From Pimelobacter simplex (GTDB taxonomy: Bacteria > Actinomycetota > Actinomycetes > Propionibacteriales > Nocardioidaceae): a stretch of DNA of 64,000 nucleotides. A program made the translations under genes and the position numbers. The stretch is taken from positions 1,342,479 through 1,406,478 of the forward strand of contig NZ_FOUK01000001.1 in NCBI RefSeq assembly GCF_900114845.1. The letters run 5' to 3'. Of the stretch, positions 25,713-34,033 are shown one piece after another (the first letter of the stretch is position 1; every line of letters begins with the position of its first letter). Below the pieces are notes generated by a model. The model saw only the letters and a program-made list of their open reading frames with translations, made no database searches and was not told where the DNA came from.

Positions 25713-26520
25713 GCACTGCCTCCTGGGTCTGGGGTTCGGGGCTCTTCAGCTCACCGATCGGGTAGACCGGCTCCATCGACGAGCCCTGGTAGTCGGCGCC
25801 CTCGGCGGCCGGGACGAACCAGCCCGTCGGGCACATGGTGAGGATCTCCACGAGGGAGAGCCCGTTGCCGTCGAGCTGCGACTGGACGGCGCGCTTGATC
25901 ATCCGCTTGGTCTTCGCGACCGCGGCCGGCGTGGAGACGGCGCCGCGGGCGACGTACCCGCTGCCCTGGAGCGAGGCGACCATGTCCGCGATCGGGATGG
26001 GGTAGCCGTGCTGCTCGGCGTTGCGTCCCTCGAGGCTGGTCTTGGTCCGCTGGCCGAGCACCGTGGTCGCGGTCTGCTGGCCGCCGGTGTCGCCGAAGAC
26101 GCCGTTGTTGAGCAGGATGCAGGTGATGTTCTCGCCGCGGGCCGCCGAGTGGAGGATCTCCTGGAGGCCCTCGTTGACCATGTCACCGTCCCCCTGCAGG
26201 GTGAAGACCACCGAATCGGGCCGCATCCGCTTGATCCCGGTGGCACAGGAGGGGGCGCGGCCGTGCAGGCATTGTAGGACGTCCACGTCCATGATCCGGA
26301 CGAAGCTGCCGTAGCAGCCGTGTCCCACGACGCCGATCGAGCGGTGCACGACGTCGAGGTCCTGCAGCGTCTCCAGCAGCAGCCGCAGCGCGACCGGCTC
26401 GCCGCACCCGGGGCACAGCGAGTGCTCGCCCAGGATGAGGGACGGCGCGCCGGCGGCGGCCTTCGAGGCCGGCGGCGGGGGAGCGGTGCGGGTGTCGATG
26501 GTGATGTCGGTCGTGGCCAT
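25705..26520 (-). CDS. 2-oxoacid:ferredoxin oxidoreductase beta subunit (thiamine diphosphate binding)
   Basis: A 271-residue subunit. CPGCGEP near residue 38 is a cluster-proximal Cys motif, and the thiamine-diphosphate motif starts at GDGDMVNEG and ends ILLNNGVFGDTGGQ about 28 residues later. With the alpha and gamma subunits it decarboxylates a 2-oxoacid to an acyl-CoA and reduced ferredoxin. The start ATG 26520 follows a GAGGAG site. The oxoacid is not identifiable; overall style is closer to branched-chain or aryl oxoacid enzymes than to mycobacterial KorB. Confidence 0.92.
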   Translation of the reverse strand: MATTDITIDTRTAPPPPASKAAAGAPSLILGEHSLCPGCGEPVALRLLLETLQDLDVVHRSIGVVGHGCYGSFVRIMDVDVLQCLHGRAPSCATGIKRMRPDSVVFTLQGDGDMVNEGLQEILHSAARGENITCILLNNGVFGDTGGQQTATTVLGQRTKTSLEGRNAEQHGYPIPIADMVASLQGSGYVARGAVSTPAAVAKTKRMIKRAVQSQLDGNGLSLVEILTMCPTGWFVPAAEGADYQGSSMEPVYPIGELKSPEPQTQEAVHA

Positions 26521-26522
26521 GG

Positions 26523-27629
26523 TCAGCTCCTCGCAGTCGGGACGGCAGCGGCGGGCTCGGCGTGCTCGGCGTGCTCGGCGAGGATCCGCTCCCGGATCAC
26601 GGGCGCGTCGAGCAGCGGTCCGAAGGCCAGCCCGGACTCGTCGATGCTCACCCCGCCGATGAACCGGATGGTGTCGCGGTCGTGCGCCCACTGGCGGACG
26701 TCGTCGATCATCTGCCCGGCGTTGAGCTCGAACACGAGCACCCGCTCCACGCCGCGGGTGGCCTCGGCCAGGGCCGCGCCGGGGAAGGGCCACAGGGTGA
26801 TCGGGCGGAACAGGCCCACCCGGTGGCCCTCCTCGCGCAGCTCCTCGACGACGTACTCGGCGAACTTGGCGGCCGAGCCGAAGGCGACGACGAGCGTCTC
26901 GGCGTCCTCGGCGTGCACGGTCTCGTGGCGCGCCTCGACCTGCTCGATCTCGGCGAACTTGGCCGCGACGCGGCGCCACTGGCCGTCGGGGCCCGGGCCG
27001 GGGTCGTTCTTCTTGCCCATCGCGAACGTCCAGACCTGGCGCGAGCTGCCGGTGCCGCTGGCCGAGCCGTCGAGGGCCCAGTCCTTGGCGGGCAGCTCAG
27101 GGAGGTCGAGCGGAGCGACGTCGACGCCGACGAGGGTCTTGGCGAGCAGGTCGTCGCCGTAGAGGATCACCGGCGCGCGGTGCTTGTCGGCGAGGTGGAA
27201 GAGCAGCTGGGTGTGCTCGACGGCCTCGGTGATGTCCTTGGGGGCGAGCGTGATGGTGCGGTAGTCGCCCCAGCCGCCGCCGCGGGTGCACTGGTAGTAG
27301 TCCTGCTGGTTGCGCGCCATGTTGAAGACGACGAGGGGCGTCTCGTTGAGCGCGGCCTCGGCGATGGTCTCCTGCATGAGCGCGATGCCCTGGCCGCACG
27401 AGCCGGTCGCCGCGCGGAAGCCGGCGGCCGAGGCGCCGAGCGCCATGTTGGCGCCCTCGATCTCGCTCTCGGCGTTGATGCAGACGCCGCTGGCGTCCGC
27501 CATCTCGCGCGACATCGCCTCCAGCAAGGGGGTGAAGGGCGACATGGGGTAGCCGGCGAAGAACTTGCAGTCGGCGGCGAGCGCGGCGCGGGTGATGGCG
27601 ACGCTGCCCTGCAGCAGCTCGAGGGTCAC
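26523..27629 (-). CDS. 2-oxoacid:ferredoxin oxidoreductase alpha subunit
   Basis: A 368-residue pyruvate:ferredoxin oxidoreductase-type alpha subunit: CKFFAGYPMSPFTPLLEAM, ESEIEGANMALGASAAGFRAATGSCGQG and a C-terminal GLFRPITLWPFPGAAL region with VLVFELNAGQM. It forms the TPP/CoA-side of the enzyme. Here alpha and gamma are separate genes; in mycobacterial KorA they are fused. The GTG start overlaps the gamma stop by four bases and two bases separate it from the beta gene, so subunit ratios are probably coupled. Confidence 0.92.
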   Translation of the reverse strand: MTLELLQGSVAITRAALAADCKFFAGYPMSPFTPLLEAMSREMADASGVCINAESEIEGANMALGASAAGFRAATGSCGQGIALMQETIAEAALNETPLVVFNMARNQQDYYQCTRGGGWGDYRTITLAPKDITEAVEHTQLLFHLADKHRAPVILYGDDLLAKTLVGVDVAPLDLPELPAKDWALDGSASGTGSSRQVWTFAMGKKNDPGPGPDGQWRRVAAKFAEIEQVEARHETVHAEDAETLVVAFGSAAKFAEYVVEELREEGHRVGLFRPITLWPFPGAALAEATRGVERVLVFELNAGQMIDDVRQWAHDRDTIRFIGGVSIDESGLAFGPLLDAPVIRERILAEHAEHAEPAAAVPTARS

Positions 27630-28228
27630 GTGAGGGCTCCTGCGGCAGTGGGGACAGAGGTGACGTGGGCGGCTCCGGCCTCGAGGGCGCGGGCGTTGCC
27701 CTCGGCGTGCTGGCGGCGGTACGGCGGCAGCAGCGCGGTCATCGTCGCGACCAACTCGTCGTGCCCGGCCGCGCCGGTCAGCGCGCAGTAGGCGCCGAGC
27801 ATCGCGAAGCCACCGGCCTGGGCGGCGCCGGCCTCGCGGGCCAGCACCGTGGCCGGTACCCGGACGACGTGCTCGCGGTCGGCGAGGAACTCCTCGGGAG
27901 CGACCGACGAGTTGACCAGGGTGAGCCCGCCGGCGGCCAGCCGGGCGAGCGTGTTCTCGCTGAACCGGTCGTGCATGAGGATCGCCGCGTCGGCGCGGGG
28001 CACGATCGGCAGCGCCCGCAGGGGAGCGTCACCGACCACGACCGTGGCCTGGGTGGGTCCGCCGCGCATCTCGCCGCCGTACTCGGCGCCGAGCATGGCG
28101 TAGCGCCCCTGCGCGGTCAGGGCCTGCGCGAGCGTCTTCGCCAGGAGCTGGATGCCCTGGCCACCGATGCCCGAGACCATCAGGGCGTGCTCGCGGCCGC
28201 GCGGGCCGGTCGTGCTCGTGGGGCTCAT
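27626..28228 (-). CDS. 2-oxoacid:acceptor oxidoreductase gamma subunit
   Basis: A 200-residue gamma-type subunit with the nucleotide-like GIGGQGIQLLAK motif near residues 20-31 and EYGGEMRGGPT near 50-60, both typical of the domain that contacts CoA. First gene of the operon gamma-alpha-beta-GntR-delta-fdxA. It is preceded by a near-perfect ribosome site AGGAGGTGA and a promoter carrying the shared 19-base motif. Confidence 0.9.
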   Translation of the reverse strand: MSPTSTTGPRGREHALMVSGIGGQGIQLLAKTLAQALTAQGRYAMLGAEYGGEMRGGPTQATVVVGDAPLRALPIVPRADAAILMHDRFSENTLARLAAGGLTLVNSSVAPEEFLADREHVVRVPATVLAREAGAAQAGGFAMLGAYCALTGAAGHDELVATMTALLPPYRRQHAEGNARALEAGAAHVTSVPTAAGALT

Positions 28229-28247
28229 GGTCGTGCCTCACCTCCTA

Positions 28248-28296
28248 CTTTGAATTTAATATGCAGAACGGGGAGCGGCAACGTGACGCGGGTCAC
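28248..28296 (-). promoter_or_regulatory. Promoter/operator region of the 2-oxoacid oxidoreductase operon
   Basis: Minus strand: -35 TTGCCG (28281-28276), 17-base spacer, -10 TAAATT (28258-28253). The 19-base sequence CTGCATATTAAATTCAAAG (28266-28248) covers the -10 box and resembles one in the liv promoter. A CRP-like palindrome GTGA-N6-TCAC (28283-28296) lies upstream, over the livF stop. This AT-rich island stands out in the GC-rich window. Confidence 0.55.
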
Positions 28297-28997
28297 CCGA
28301 CGGCCAGCCCGAGGGCGCGCTCGTACGCCGACTGCAGCGGCCGGTGGCCGCCCTCGACCTCCGCGACGACGCGGCCGCGGACGAGCACGTAGCCCCGGTC
28401 GACGACGTCGCGCAGGCCGACCAGGTCGGGCGCCGCCACGAGGACGGCGAGCCCGTCGTCGGCGAGCGCGCGCACGGTCGTGGCGAGCTGCTGCACGATG
28501 AGCGGCGCGAGCCCGGTGACGAGCTCGTCGAGGAGCAGCGCGCGGGGGCGGCCCATGAGGGCGCGGGCCACCGCGAGCATCTGCTGCTCGCCGCCGCTGA
28601 GGACGCCGGCCAGGCTGCTCCGGCGCTCGGCCAGGATCGGGAAGCGCTCCTCGGCGGCCGCCACCGAGCGTGCCGGGAGGCGGAGCTGGTCGGCGCCGAT
28701 GAGCAGGTTCTCGCGCACGGTGAGGCGCGAGAAGAGCTGCCGGCCCTGGGGGACGAGCGCCAGCCCGGCCCTCGTACGCCGTCCGGGCGACCAGCCGTCG
28801 ACCCGCTCGCCGTCGAGGCGCACCTCGCCGGTCGAGCGGACCGTGCCGCACGTGGCGAGGACGGCGCTGCTCTTGCCGGCGCCGTTGGGCCCGACGAGGG
28901 CGGTCACCTGCCCGGGTGGCACGGACAGCGCGATGTCGTCGACGGCGAGCGCGCCGCCGTACCGGACGAAGAGGCCGGCGATCTCGAGCGCGGTCAC
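28293..28997 (-). CDS. LivF-type ABC transporter ATPase
   Basis: A 234-residue ATPase of branched-chain amino acid-type (HAAT) importers. Walker A GPNGAGKSS, Q-loop VPQGRQLFSRLTVRENL, signature LSGGEQQ and Walker B LLLDE are intact. The segment after Walker B reads LVTGLAP where relatives have PSLGLAP, and the later switch segment reads LVAAPD in place of the usual LVEQN, so this copy is divergent at the catalytic interface. GTG start overlaps the LivG-type gene by four bases. Confidence 0.9.
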   Translation of the reverse strand: MTALEIAGLFVRYGGALAVDDIALSVPPGQVTALVGPNGAGKSSAVLATCGTVRSTGEVRLDGERVDGWSPGRRTRAGLALVPQGRQLFSRLTVRENLLIGADQLRLPARSVAAAEERFPILAERRSSLAGVLSGGEQQMLAVARALMGRPRALLLDELVTGLAPLIVQQLATTVRALADDGLAVLVAAPDLVGLRDVVDRGYVLVRGRVVAEVEGGHRPLQSAYERALGLAVG

Positions 28998-29782
28998 GAC
29001 GCGACCTCCTCGGGGGCGGTGCCGAAGTAGACGCGCTGCATCTCCGGACTGGCCAGGCAGTCGGCAGGACTGCCCTCGAAGGCGACCCGGCCGCGCTCCA
29101 TGAGCATCACCCGGTCGGCGAGCGTGGTCACCAGGTCGACGTTGTGGTCGACCAGGATCACGCCGTGCCCGGCGCCGCGCAGCACCTCGATCACCCGGGT
29201 GGTGCCGGCGACGCCGTGGGCGTCGGCGCCGGCGAAGGGCTCGTCGAGGAGCAGCACGCAGGGCTCGGCCCCGAGTGCCCGACCGACCTCGACGAGACGC
29301 TGCTCGCCGAGGGTGAGGTCGCGCGCGTGCCGGTCGAGCCCGGAGATCCCGACCGACGTGGCGAGGCGCTCGGCCAGGGCCCGGTCGGCCGGTGCGTGCG
29401 GGCGGAGGATGCCGCGGACCAGGCCCGCGAGGAGCCGGCCCAGGCCGCGGTGCCGGGCGGCGTACGCACCCAGCAGCAGGTTGTCGGCGACGCTGAGGTC
29501 GAGCGCGAGCTGCGGGTGCTGGAAGGTCCGGGCCAGCCCCTGGGCGGCGCGGTGGGCGGCGCCGCCGCGCAGCGGGCTGCCGGTGAGGACGAGCTCGCCG
29601 GTGTCGGCGTCCTGGGCGCCGGTGACGAGGTCGACCAGGGTGGTCTTCCCGGCGCCGTTGGGCCCGATCAGGCCGAGCACCTCGCCGGCGTGGAGGGTGA
29701 ACGACACGTCGCTCACGGCGTGCACGCCGCCATAGCTCTTGCTCAGGCCGCTGCCGGAGAGCAGGGGGTCGGCGGTGGTCAT
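28994..29782 (-). CDS. LivG-type ABC transporter ATPase
   Basis: A 262-residue ATPase: Walker A GPNGAGKTT near residue 41, Q-loop LARTFQHPQL, signature LTLGEQ, Walker B VLLLDEP and the H-loop LVDHN are complete. The insert between Q-loop and signature is usual for LivG proteins. Together with the LivF-type ATPase it powers the permease pair encoded upstream. ATG start overlaps the LivM-type gene by four bases. Confidence 0.92.
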   Translation of the reverse strand: MTTADPLLSGSGLSKSYGGVHAVSDVSFTLHAGEVLGLIGPNGAGKTTLVDLVTGAQDADTGELVLTGSPLRGGAAHRAAQGLARTFQHPQLALDLSVADNLLLGAYAARHRGLGRLLAGLVRGILRPHAPADRALAERLATSVGISGLDRHARDLTLGEQRLVEVGRALGAEPCVLLLDEPFAGADAHGVAGTTRVIEVLRGAGHGVILVDHNVDLVTTLADRVMLMERGRVAFEGSPADCLASPEMQRVYFGTAPEEVAS

Positions 29783-30744
29783 GTGCGGGCACCTCGCTTG
29801 GTGACGGTGGTGAGGAGGGTGGTCCCGCCGCGGGCCGCGGTGCCGGCGAAGCCGAGCACCCCGCGTGGGAAGAGGACGAGGATGACGAGCACGCTGAGCG
29901 ACACCAGGAGCGTCCCGCTGGAGGCCAGCGAGTCGACGTTGAGCGTCAGGTGGACGACGATCGCCGCGCCGAGCACGGCGCCCCACGGGTTGCCGATGCC
30001 GCCGATCAGCGGCATGAAGACGGCGAGGAAGATGACGTTGACGCTGAACGTCTCCGGGTTCACCGCGCCGACGTACGTCGTGAAGAGAGCGCCGCCGAGC
30101 GAGGCGATCGCCGCACCGGCGCCGAGCGCGACGAGGTTGAGCACCGAGACCGAGACGCCGGCGGTGTCGACCGCGATCGGCACCTCCCGCGAGGCCCGGA
30201 TGACCACGCCCCACGGGCTGCGCCGCAGCCGGTCGAGGGCGAGCGCGAGGACGCCGGTCAGCACGACCGCCATCAGCACGGTCTGCTGCGGGGAGGGCTC
30301 CCAGCCGCCGAAGCTCAGCAGGGGGAGGCCGACGATGCCGCTCGGACCGCCGGTGACGCCGAGGTTGCCGAGCAGCTGGATGAAGGCCTCCGCGAAGAGC
30401 AGCGTCACCGCGCCCAGGTAGAAGCCGGAGAGCCGCATCGTCGCCGCGCCCAGGACCACGGCGATGATCGCGGCCACCGGGGGTGCCACGAGCATGCCGA
30501 GCCAGAGCGGCCATCCCGCGTGCGCCGTCCCGATGGCGACGGCGTACGCGCCGGTGGCGGCGTAGGCGCTGTAGGACAGCGACAGCGAGCCGGCCAGCAC
30601 GAACGGCACGTACATGCCCAGCGCGACGAGCGCGTAGGTCAGCATCGTGACGAGCAGGCTGCTGCGGTAGAGGTCGCTGCCCGCCCACACGACCAGGAGC
30701 ACGAGGCCGAGCACGCCGGCCACGTTCGGGAGCCGGGCGCTCAT
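29779..30744 (-). CDS. LivM-type ABC transporter permease
   Basis: A 321-residue membrane protein with about ten helices. The blocks SLSLSYSAYAATGAYAVAI, GFYLGAVTLLFAEAF, GGPSGIVGLP and MPLIGGIGNPWGAVLGA are those of LivM permeases. It forms half of the channel for a branched-chain amino acid-type or aromatic acid substrate. Overlaps its neighbours by four bases on each side. Confidence 0.92.
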   Translation of the reverse strand: MSARLPNVAGVLGLVLLVVWAGSDLYRSSLLVTMLTYALVALGMYVPFVLAGSLSLSYSAYAATGAYAVAIGTAHAGWPLWLGMLVAPPVAAIIAVVLGAATMRLSGFYLGAVTLLFAEAFIQLLGNLGVTGGPSGIVGLPLLSFGGWEPSPQQTVLMAVVLTGVLALALDRLRRSPWGVVIRASREVPIAVDTAGVSVSVLNLVALGAGAAIASLGGALFTTYVGAVNPETFSVNVIFLAVFMPLIGGIGNPWGAVLGAAIVVHLTLNVDSLASSGTLLVSLSVLVILVLFPRGVLGFAGTAARGGTTLLTTVTKRGART

Positions 30745-31613
30745 ACCCGCACCCTCGGTGCGAAGACGCCCTCGGGGCGGAAGGCGAAGAAGAGCATGGC
30801 GACGACGACGAGGCCGTAGGCGAGCACGTCACCTCCGAAGTAGAAGGGGATGAAGACGTTGGCTAGCGCGAGCAGCGCCCCGCCGAGCAGCGGCGCCCAC
30901 ACGGTGCCCGTGCCGCCGATGACGAGCGCCAGGAAGCCGGTGATCGTCCAGTGCAGGGCGTTGTCGGGGCTGACCCCGCTGCGGCCGGCGAACGTGATCC
31001 CGGCCAGCGCCGCGATCAGCCCGGCCGCGGCGAACGACAGGAGCCGCGCGGTGTTGATCGGCAGGCCCAGGACTCGCGCGGCGTCGGTGTCGTTGCCGAT
31101 CGCCCGGGTCAGCCGGCCGAGCCGGGTGCGCTGCAGCGCGAGGTACGACAGCGTGAACAGCGCGGCCGTGATCACCACGATCGGGACGACGGTCGAGCCG
31201 ACCCGCGCCGAGCCGACGCTGAACGGTGCGGTCGACCAGAACGGCTGGCCCGACCGGGCCTCGTGGCCCAGGAAGAGCCCGCTGAGCTGGATGATCGTGA
31301 ACAGGCTGGCGCCGACCGCGACGAGGGCGGACAGCTCGCCCTCGCCGCGGGCCTGGACCGGACGGACCACCGCCAGCTCCATCACCACCGCGATCGCGAT
31401 CGCCCCGAGCACCCCCACCACGCCGGCCAGGGGCCGGCTCAGGCCGTGCTCGGTGACCAGCCAGCTGCCGGTGAAGGCGGCCGCCATGGCGATCGCGCCG
31501 ATGCCGAAGTTGAAGAACCCGGCGCCGGTCAGGTTGAAGTAGAACGCCAGGCCGAGAAGGGCGAAGAAGCACCCGTTCTCGACCACGGCGATCCACAGCT
31601 GGGGGTTGGTCAT
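30741..31613 (-). CDS. LivH-type ABC transporter permease
   Basis: A 290-residue membrane permease with about eight helices. FYFNLTGAGFFNFGIGAIAM near residue 30 and LGRLTRAIGNDTDAARVLG, GRSGVSPDN, and VIGGTGTVWAPLLGGALL are LivH-family blocks. ATG 31613 overlaps the stop of the binding-protein gene by four bases. Partner of the LivM-type permease. Confidence 0.92.
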   Translation of the reverse strand: MTNPQLWIAVVENGCFFALLGLAFYFNLTGAGFFNFGIGAIAMAAAFTGSWLVTEHGLSRPLAGVVGVLGAIAIAVVMELAVVRPVQARGEGELSALVAVGASLFTIIQLSGLFLGHEARSGQPFWSTAPFSVGSARVGSTVVPIVVITAALFTLSYLALQRTRLGRLTRAIGNDTDAARVLGLPINTARLLSFAAAGLIAALAGITFAGRSGVSPDNALHWTITGFLALVIGGTGTVWAPLLGGALLALANVFIPFYFGGDVLAYGLVVVAMLFFAFRPEGVFAPRVRV

Positions 31614-32800
31614 GCCGCGCAGTCCGGCTCGTAGCCCGACCATGGGCCGGCGACCTGGTTGTCCTTGTCCCACTCGACCAGGACCAGGCCGCAGATGCCG
31701 TCGGCGCCCAGGTGCTTGTCGTCCCCGAACGAGAGCGTGAAGCCGGGATAGCCCGAGCTGGCGACGAAGCCGGTCACCTCCTGGATGGCGGCGTTGAGCT
31801 TCTCGCCGTCGGTGGTGCCGGACTCCTCGATCGCCTGCTTGAGGATCTGCACCGCGTCGTACGACTGGGTCCAGAAGTTGTTGACCCGGAAGTCGGCGCC
31901 CTCGGTCTCGGCGAAGAACTGGGCGACCTCGACGGTCCTGGTGTTGGTGTCGGTCGTGCCGGCCAGCCCGACCAGGCCCTCGAGGGCGCCGGGCTGGGCC
32001 TGCGCCCAGGCGGACGGGAGCGAGCTCAGCAGCAGCTCGGTGAACCGCGGGACGCCGGGCAGCTGCTGGTGCAGCGTGTTCTGGGCGAGGACGTCGAAGT
32101 TGGCGTTCTGGGTCGCGACCAGGACGGCGTCCGGGCCGGCGTTCTTGATCTTGGCGACCTCGGCGCTCAGGTCGGTCGCGTCGATGGCGCCGTTGACGAC
32201 GTCGAGGTCGACGCAGTCGAGGCTGTCGATGAGGCCCTTGTTGAACTGCACCTGGGAGGGCGAGCTGTCCTGGAGGAAGGCGACCTTCTTGGCGCCGAGC
32301 GAGTCGAAGGCGGCGCAGTAGACCGTCGCCCAGTCGGAGGTGGGCGTGCCGAGCTGGTAGAGGTAGGTGTTGCTCGGCGGCTCGGTGACCTGCGGGTTGG
32401 CCGCGACCGGCATGAAGACCGGGATCTTGGTCCGCTCGATGAGCGACTTGGCCTGGAGCACCCCGGCACTGCTGGTGAGCATGAGCAGCGCGTCGGCCCC
32501 CTGGCTGACGAGCTTCTGGATGACCGTGGGGGTCTTGGTCGGGTCGCTCTCGTCGTTGCCCTGGACCACCTTGACCTTCTTGCCGTCGATCCCGCCGTCG
32601 GCGTTGACCTGGTCGATGGTCTCCTTCGTCGCCGTGCACGCGGGGGTCGCGTAGCCGGCGCCCGGACCGGTCGTGTCGCAGACCAGCCCGATCACCACCG
32701 TGTCGCCGTTGTCGTCGTCGCCCGAGGAGCCGCATCCGGTGAGCGCCGTGCCGACGGTGAGCGTCAGCAGTCCGGCGATCGTCGCCCTGAATCGGGTCAC
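31610..32800 (-). CDS. Liv-type substrate-binding lipoprotein
   Basis: A 396-residue extracellular binding protein. A lipoprotein signal ends in LTGC at about residue 23; the Venus-flytrap region starts TVVIGLVCDTTGPGAG and includes KVKVVQGNDESDPTKT and MLTSSAGVLQAKSLIE. It delivers the substrate to the permeases. The substrate is unknown: no Leu/Ile/Val-specific signature can be called, and context with a 2-oxoacid oxidoreductase and acyl-CoA ligase favours an organic or aromatic acid. GTG start follows a GGAGG site. Confidence 0.9.
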   Translation of the reverse strand: MTRFRATIAGLLTLTVGTALTGCGSSGDDDNGDTVVIGLVCDTTGPGAGYATPACTATKETIDQVNADGGIDGKKVKVVQGNDESDPTKTPTVIQKLVSQGADALLMLTSSAGVLQAKSLIERTKIPVFMPVAANPQVTEPPSNTYLYQLGTPTSDWATVYCAAFDSLGAKKVAFLQDSSPSQVQFNKGLIDSLDCVDLDVVNGAIDATDLSAEVAKIKNAGPDAVLVATQNANFDVLAQNTLHQQLPGVPRFTELLLSSLPSAWAQAQPGALEGLVGLAGTTDTNTRTVEVAQFFAETEGADFRVNNFWTQSYDAVQILKQAIEESGTTDGEKLNAAIQEVTGFVASSGYPGFTLSFGDDKHLGADGICGLVLVEWDKDNQVAGPWSGYEPDCAA

Positions 32801-32827
32801 TGTGCCTCCTGAATTTCAGATCTTGAA

Positions 32828-32883
32828 CAATGTATTCAAAATGCAGTGGGCGTGATTAGATCACCGTGACGTGGGTTACACAA
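32828..32883 (-). promoter_or_regulatory. Promoter/operator of the liv operon
   Basis: Minus strand: -35 TTGTGT (32883-32878), 17-base spacer, -10 TCTAAT (32860-32855), with a start near 32848. The 19-base CTGCATTTTGAATACATTG (32846-32828) follows at once and resembles the motif over the oxidoreductase -10 box. GTGACGTGGGTTAC (32866-32879) is a CRP-like half-conserved palindrome, and GTGAT-TAG-ATCAC (32852-32864) overlaps the -10 box. Confidence 0.6.
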
Positions 32884-32920
32884 GCCCCCCGGCTCGGCCC
32901 CGAGAGGAAGGAACGATCCG

Positions 32921-34033
32921 TTGCAGGCAGTCGTCGTGAAGCCCGGTTTCGTCGTGGACGTCGCCGAGGTGCCCGAGCCCCGGTGCGGCCCCGGGGACGT
33001 CGTGATCGCGGTGCGCCGGGTCCAGCTGAGCGTCACCGAGTGCATGCTCCTGGCCGGTGCGGACGTCGCCCTGAGCGACCAGCTCGCCCGGCGCCTGGAG
33101 GACGGGCCGCTGCAGTTCGGCGGGCACGAGTTCGCCGGCGAGATCATCGCCCTGGGGACGGCGGTCGACCCCGAGGCGACCGGGCTGCGGGTCGGCCAGC
33201 GGGTGACCGCGGTCGAGACGCTGCCGTGCGGGACCTGCGCGGCCTGCCGCCGTTCGTGGGCCGGCGCGTGCGTCGCGCCGGCGATCATCGGGTTCACCCG
33301 GCCGGGCGCGCTGGCCGAGCGGGTCGTCGTCCCGGCGTCGGCGGTGGTGCCGGTGCCCGACGGCGTCTCGCTCTCGGCGGCCGCGGCGATCCAGCCGCTC
33401 GCCGGGGCGGTGCACGCGCACGCGGCGCTCGATGTACGGCCGGGGGAGTCGGTGCTCGTGCTCGGCGGCGGCGTGATGGGGCTGCTCGGCGTCGCGGTCG
33501 CCCGGCACGGCAACGCCGGCCTGGTCGCACTCTCGACGCACAGCCCGCGCAAGCTCGAGCTGGGGCGGCGCTTCGGTGCCGACGCGCTGATCGACGCGGG
33601 CTCCGACGTGCTCGCCACGGCGCTCGAGCTGACCGACGGCATCGGGTTCGACGTCGTCCTCGAGACGGCGGGCGGCAGCGCGGACGTGGGCCTCGCGGGC
33701 TTGAGCACCGTCGAGCTCGCCGCCCAGGCGGTACGACGGGGCGGGCGGATCGCGATGGTCTCGGTGCTCGACGCGCACGCGCCGCTGCCGACCGGGCTGC
33801 TGCGCAGCAAGTCGGTCACCCTCGTGCACCCGCGCTCGGGGGCCGGTGACTACGCGAGCGGCGCCAGCGTCTTCGAGCACTCCTTCGGACTCGTCCAGCG
33901 GAACCTCGTCGACCCCGATGCCCTGATCACGCATACGGTGCCGGGACTGGGGGCGATCCACGAGGCGATGGACATCACCCAGCACAAGAGCCGGTACGGC
34001 GCGATCAACCCCGCACAGATGGAGCTGTCGTGA
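32921..34033 (+). CDS. Zinc-dependent medium-chain alcohol dehydrogenase
   Basis: A 370-residue MDR-family dehydrogenase. FGGHEFAGEI holds the catalytic-zinc GHE, ETLPCGTCAACRRSWAGAC the structural-zinc Cys cluster, and VLVLGGGVMGLLGV the NAD(P) Rossmann loop. TTG start with GAGAGGAAGG nine bases upstream. It leads an operon divergent from liv; its four-base overlap with the ligase gene suggests oxidation of an alcohol or hydroxy-acid in the same pathway. Substrate unknown. Confidence 0.9.
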   Translation: MQAVVVKPGFVVDVAEVPEPRCGPGDVVIAVRRVQLSVTECMLLAGADVALSDQLARRLEDGPLQFGGHEFAGEIIALGTAVDPEATGLRVGQRVTAVETLPCGTCAACRRSWAGACVAPAIIGFTRPGALAERVVVPASAVVPVPDGVSLSAAAAIQPLAGAVHAHAALDVRPGESVLVLGGGVMGLLGVAVARHGNAGLVALSTHSPRKLELGRRFGADALIDAGSDVLATALELTDGIGFDVVLETAGGSADVGLAGLSTVELAAQAVRRGGRIAMVSVLDAHAPLPTGLLRSKSVTLVHPRSGAGDYASGASVFEHSFGLVQRNLVDPDALITHTVPGLGAIHEAMDITQHKSRYGAINPAQMELS

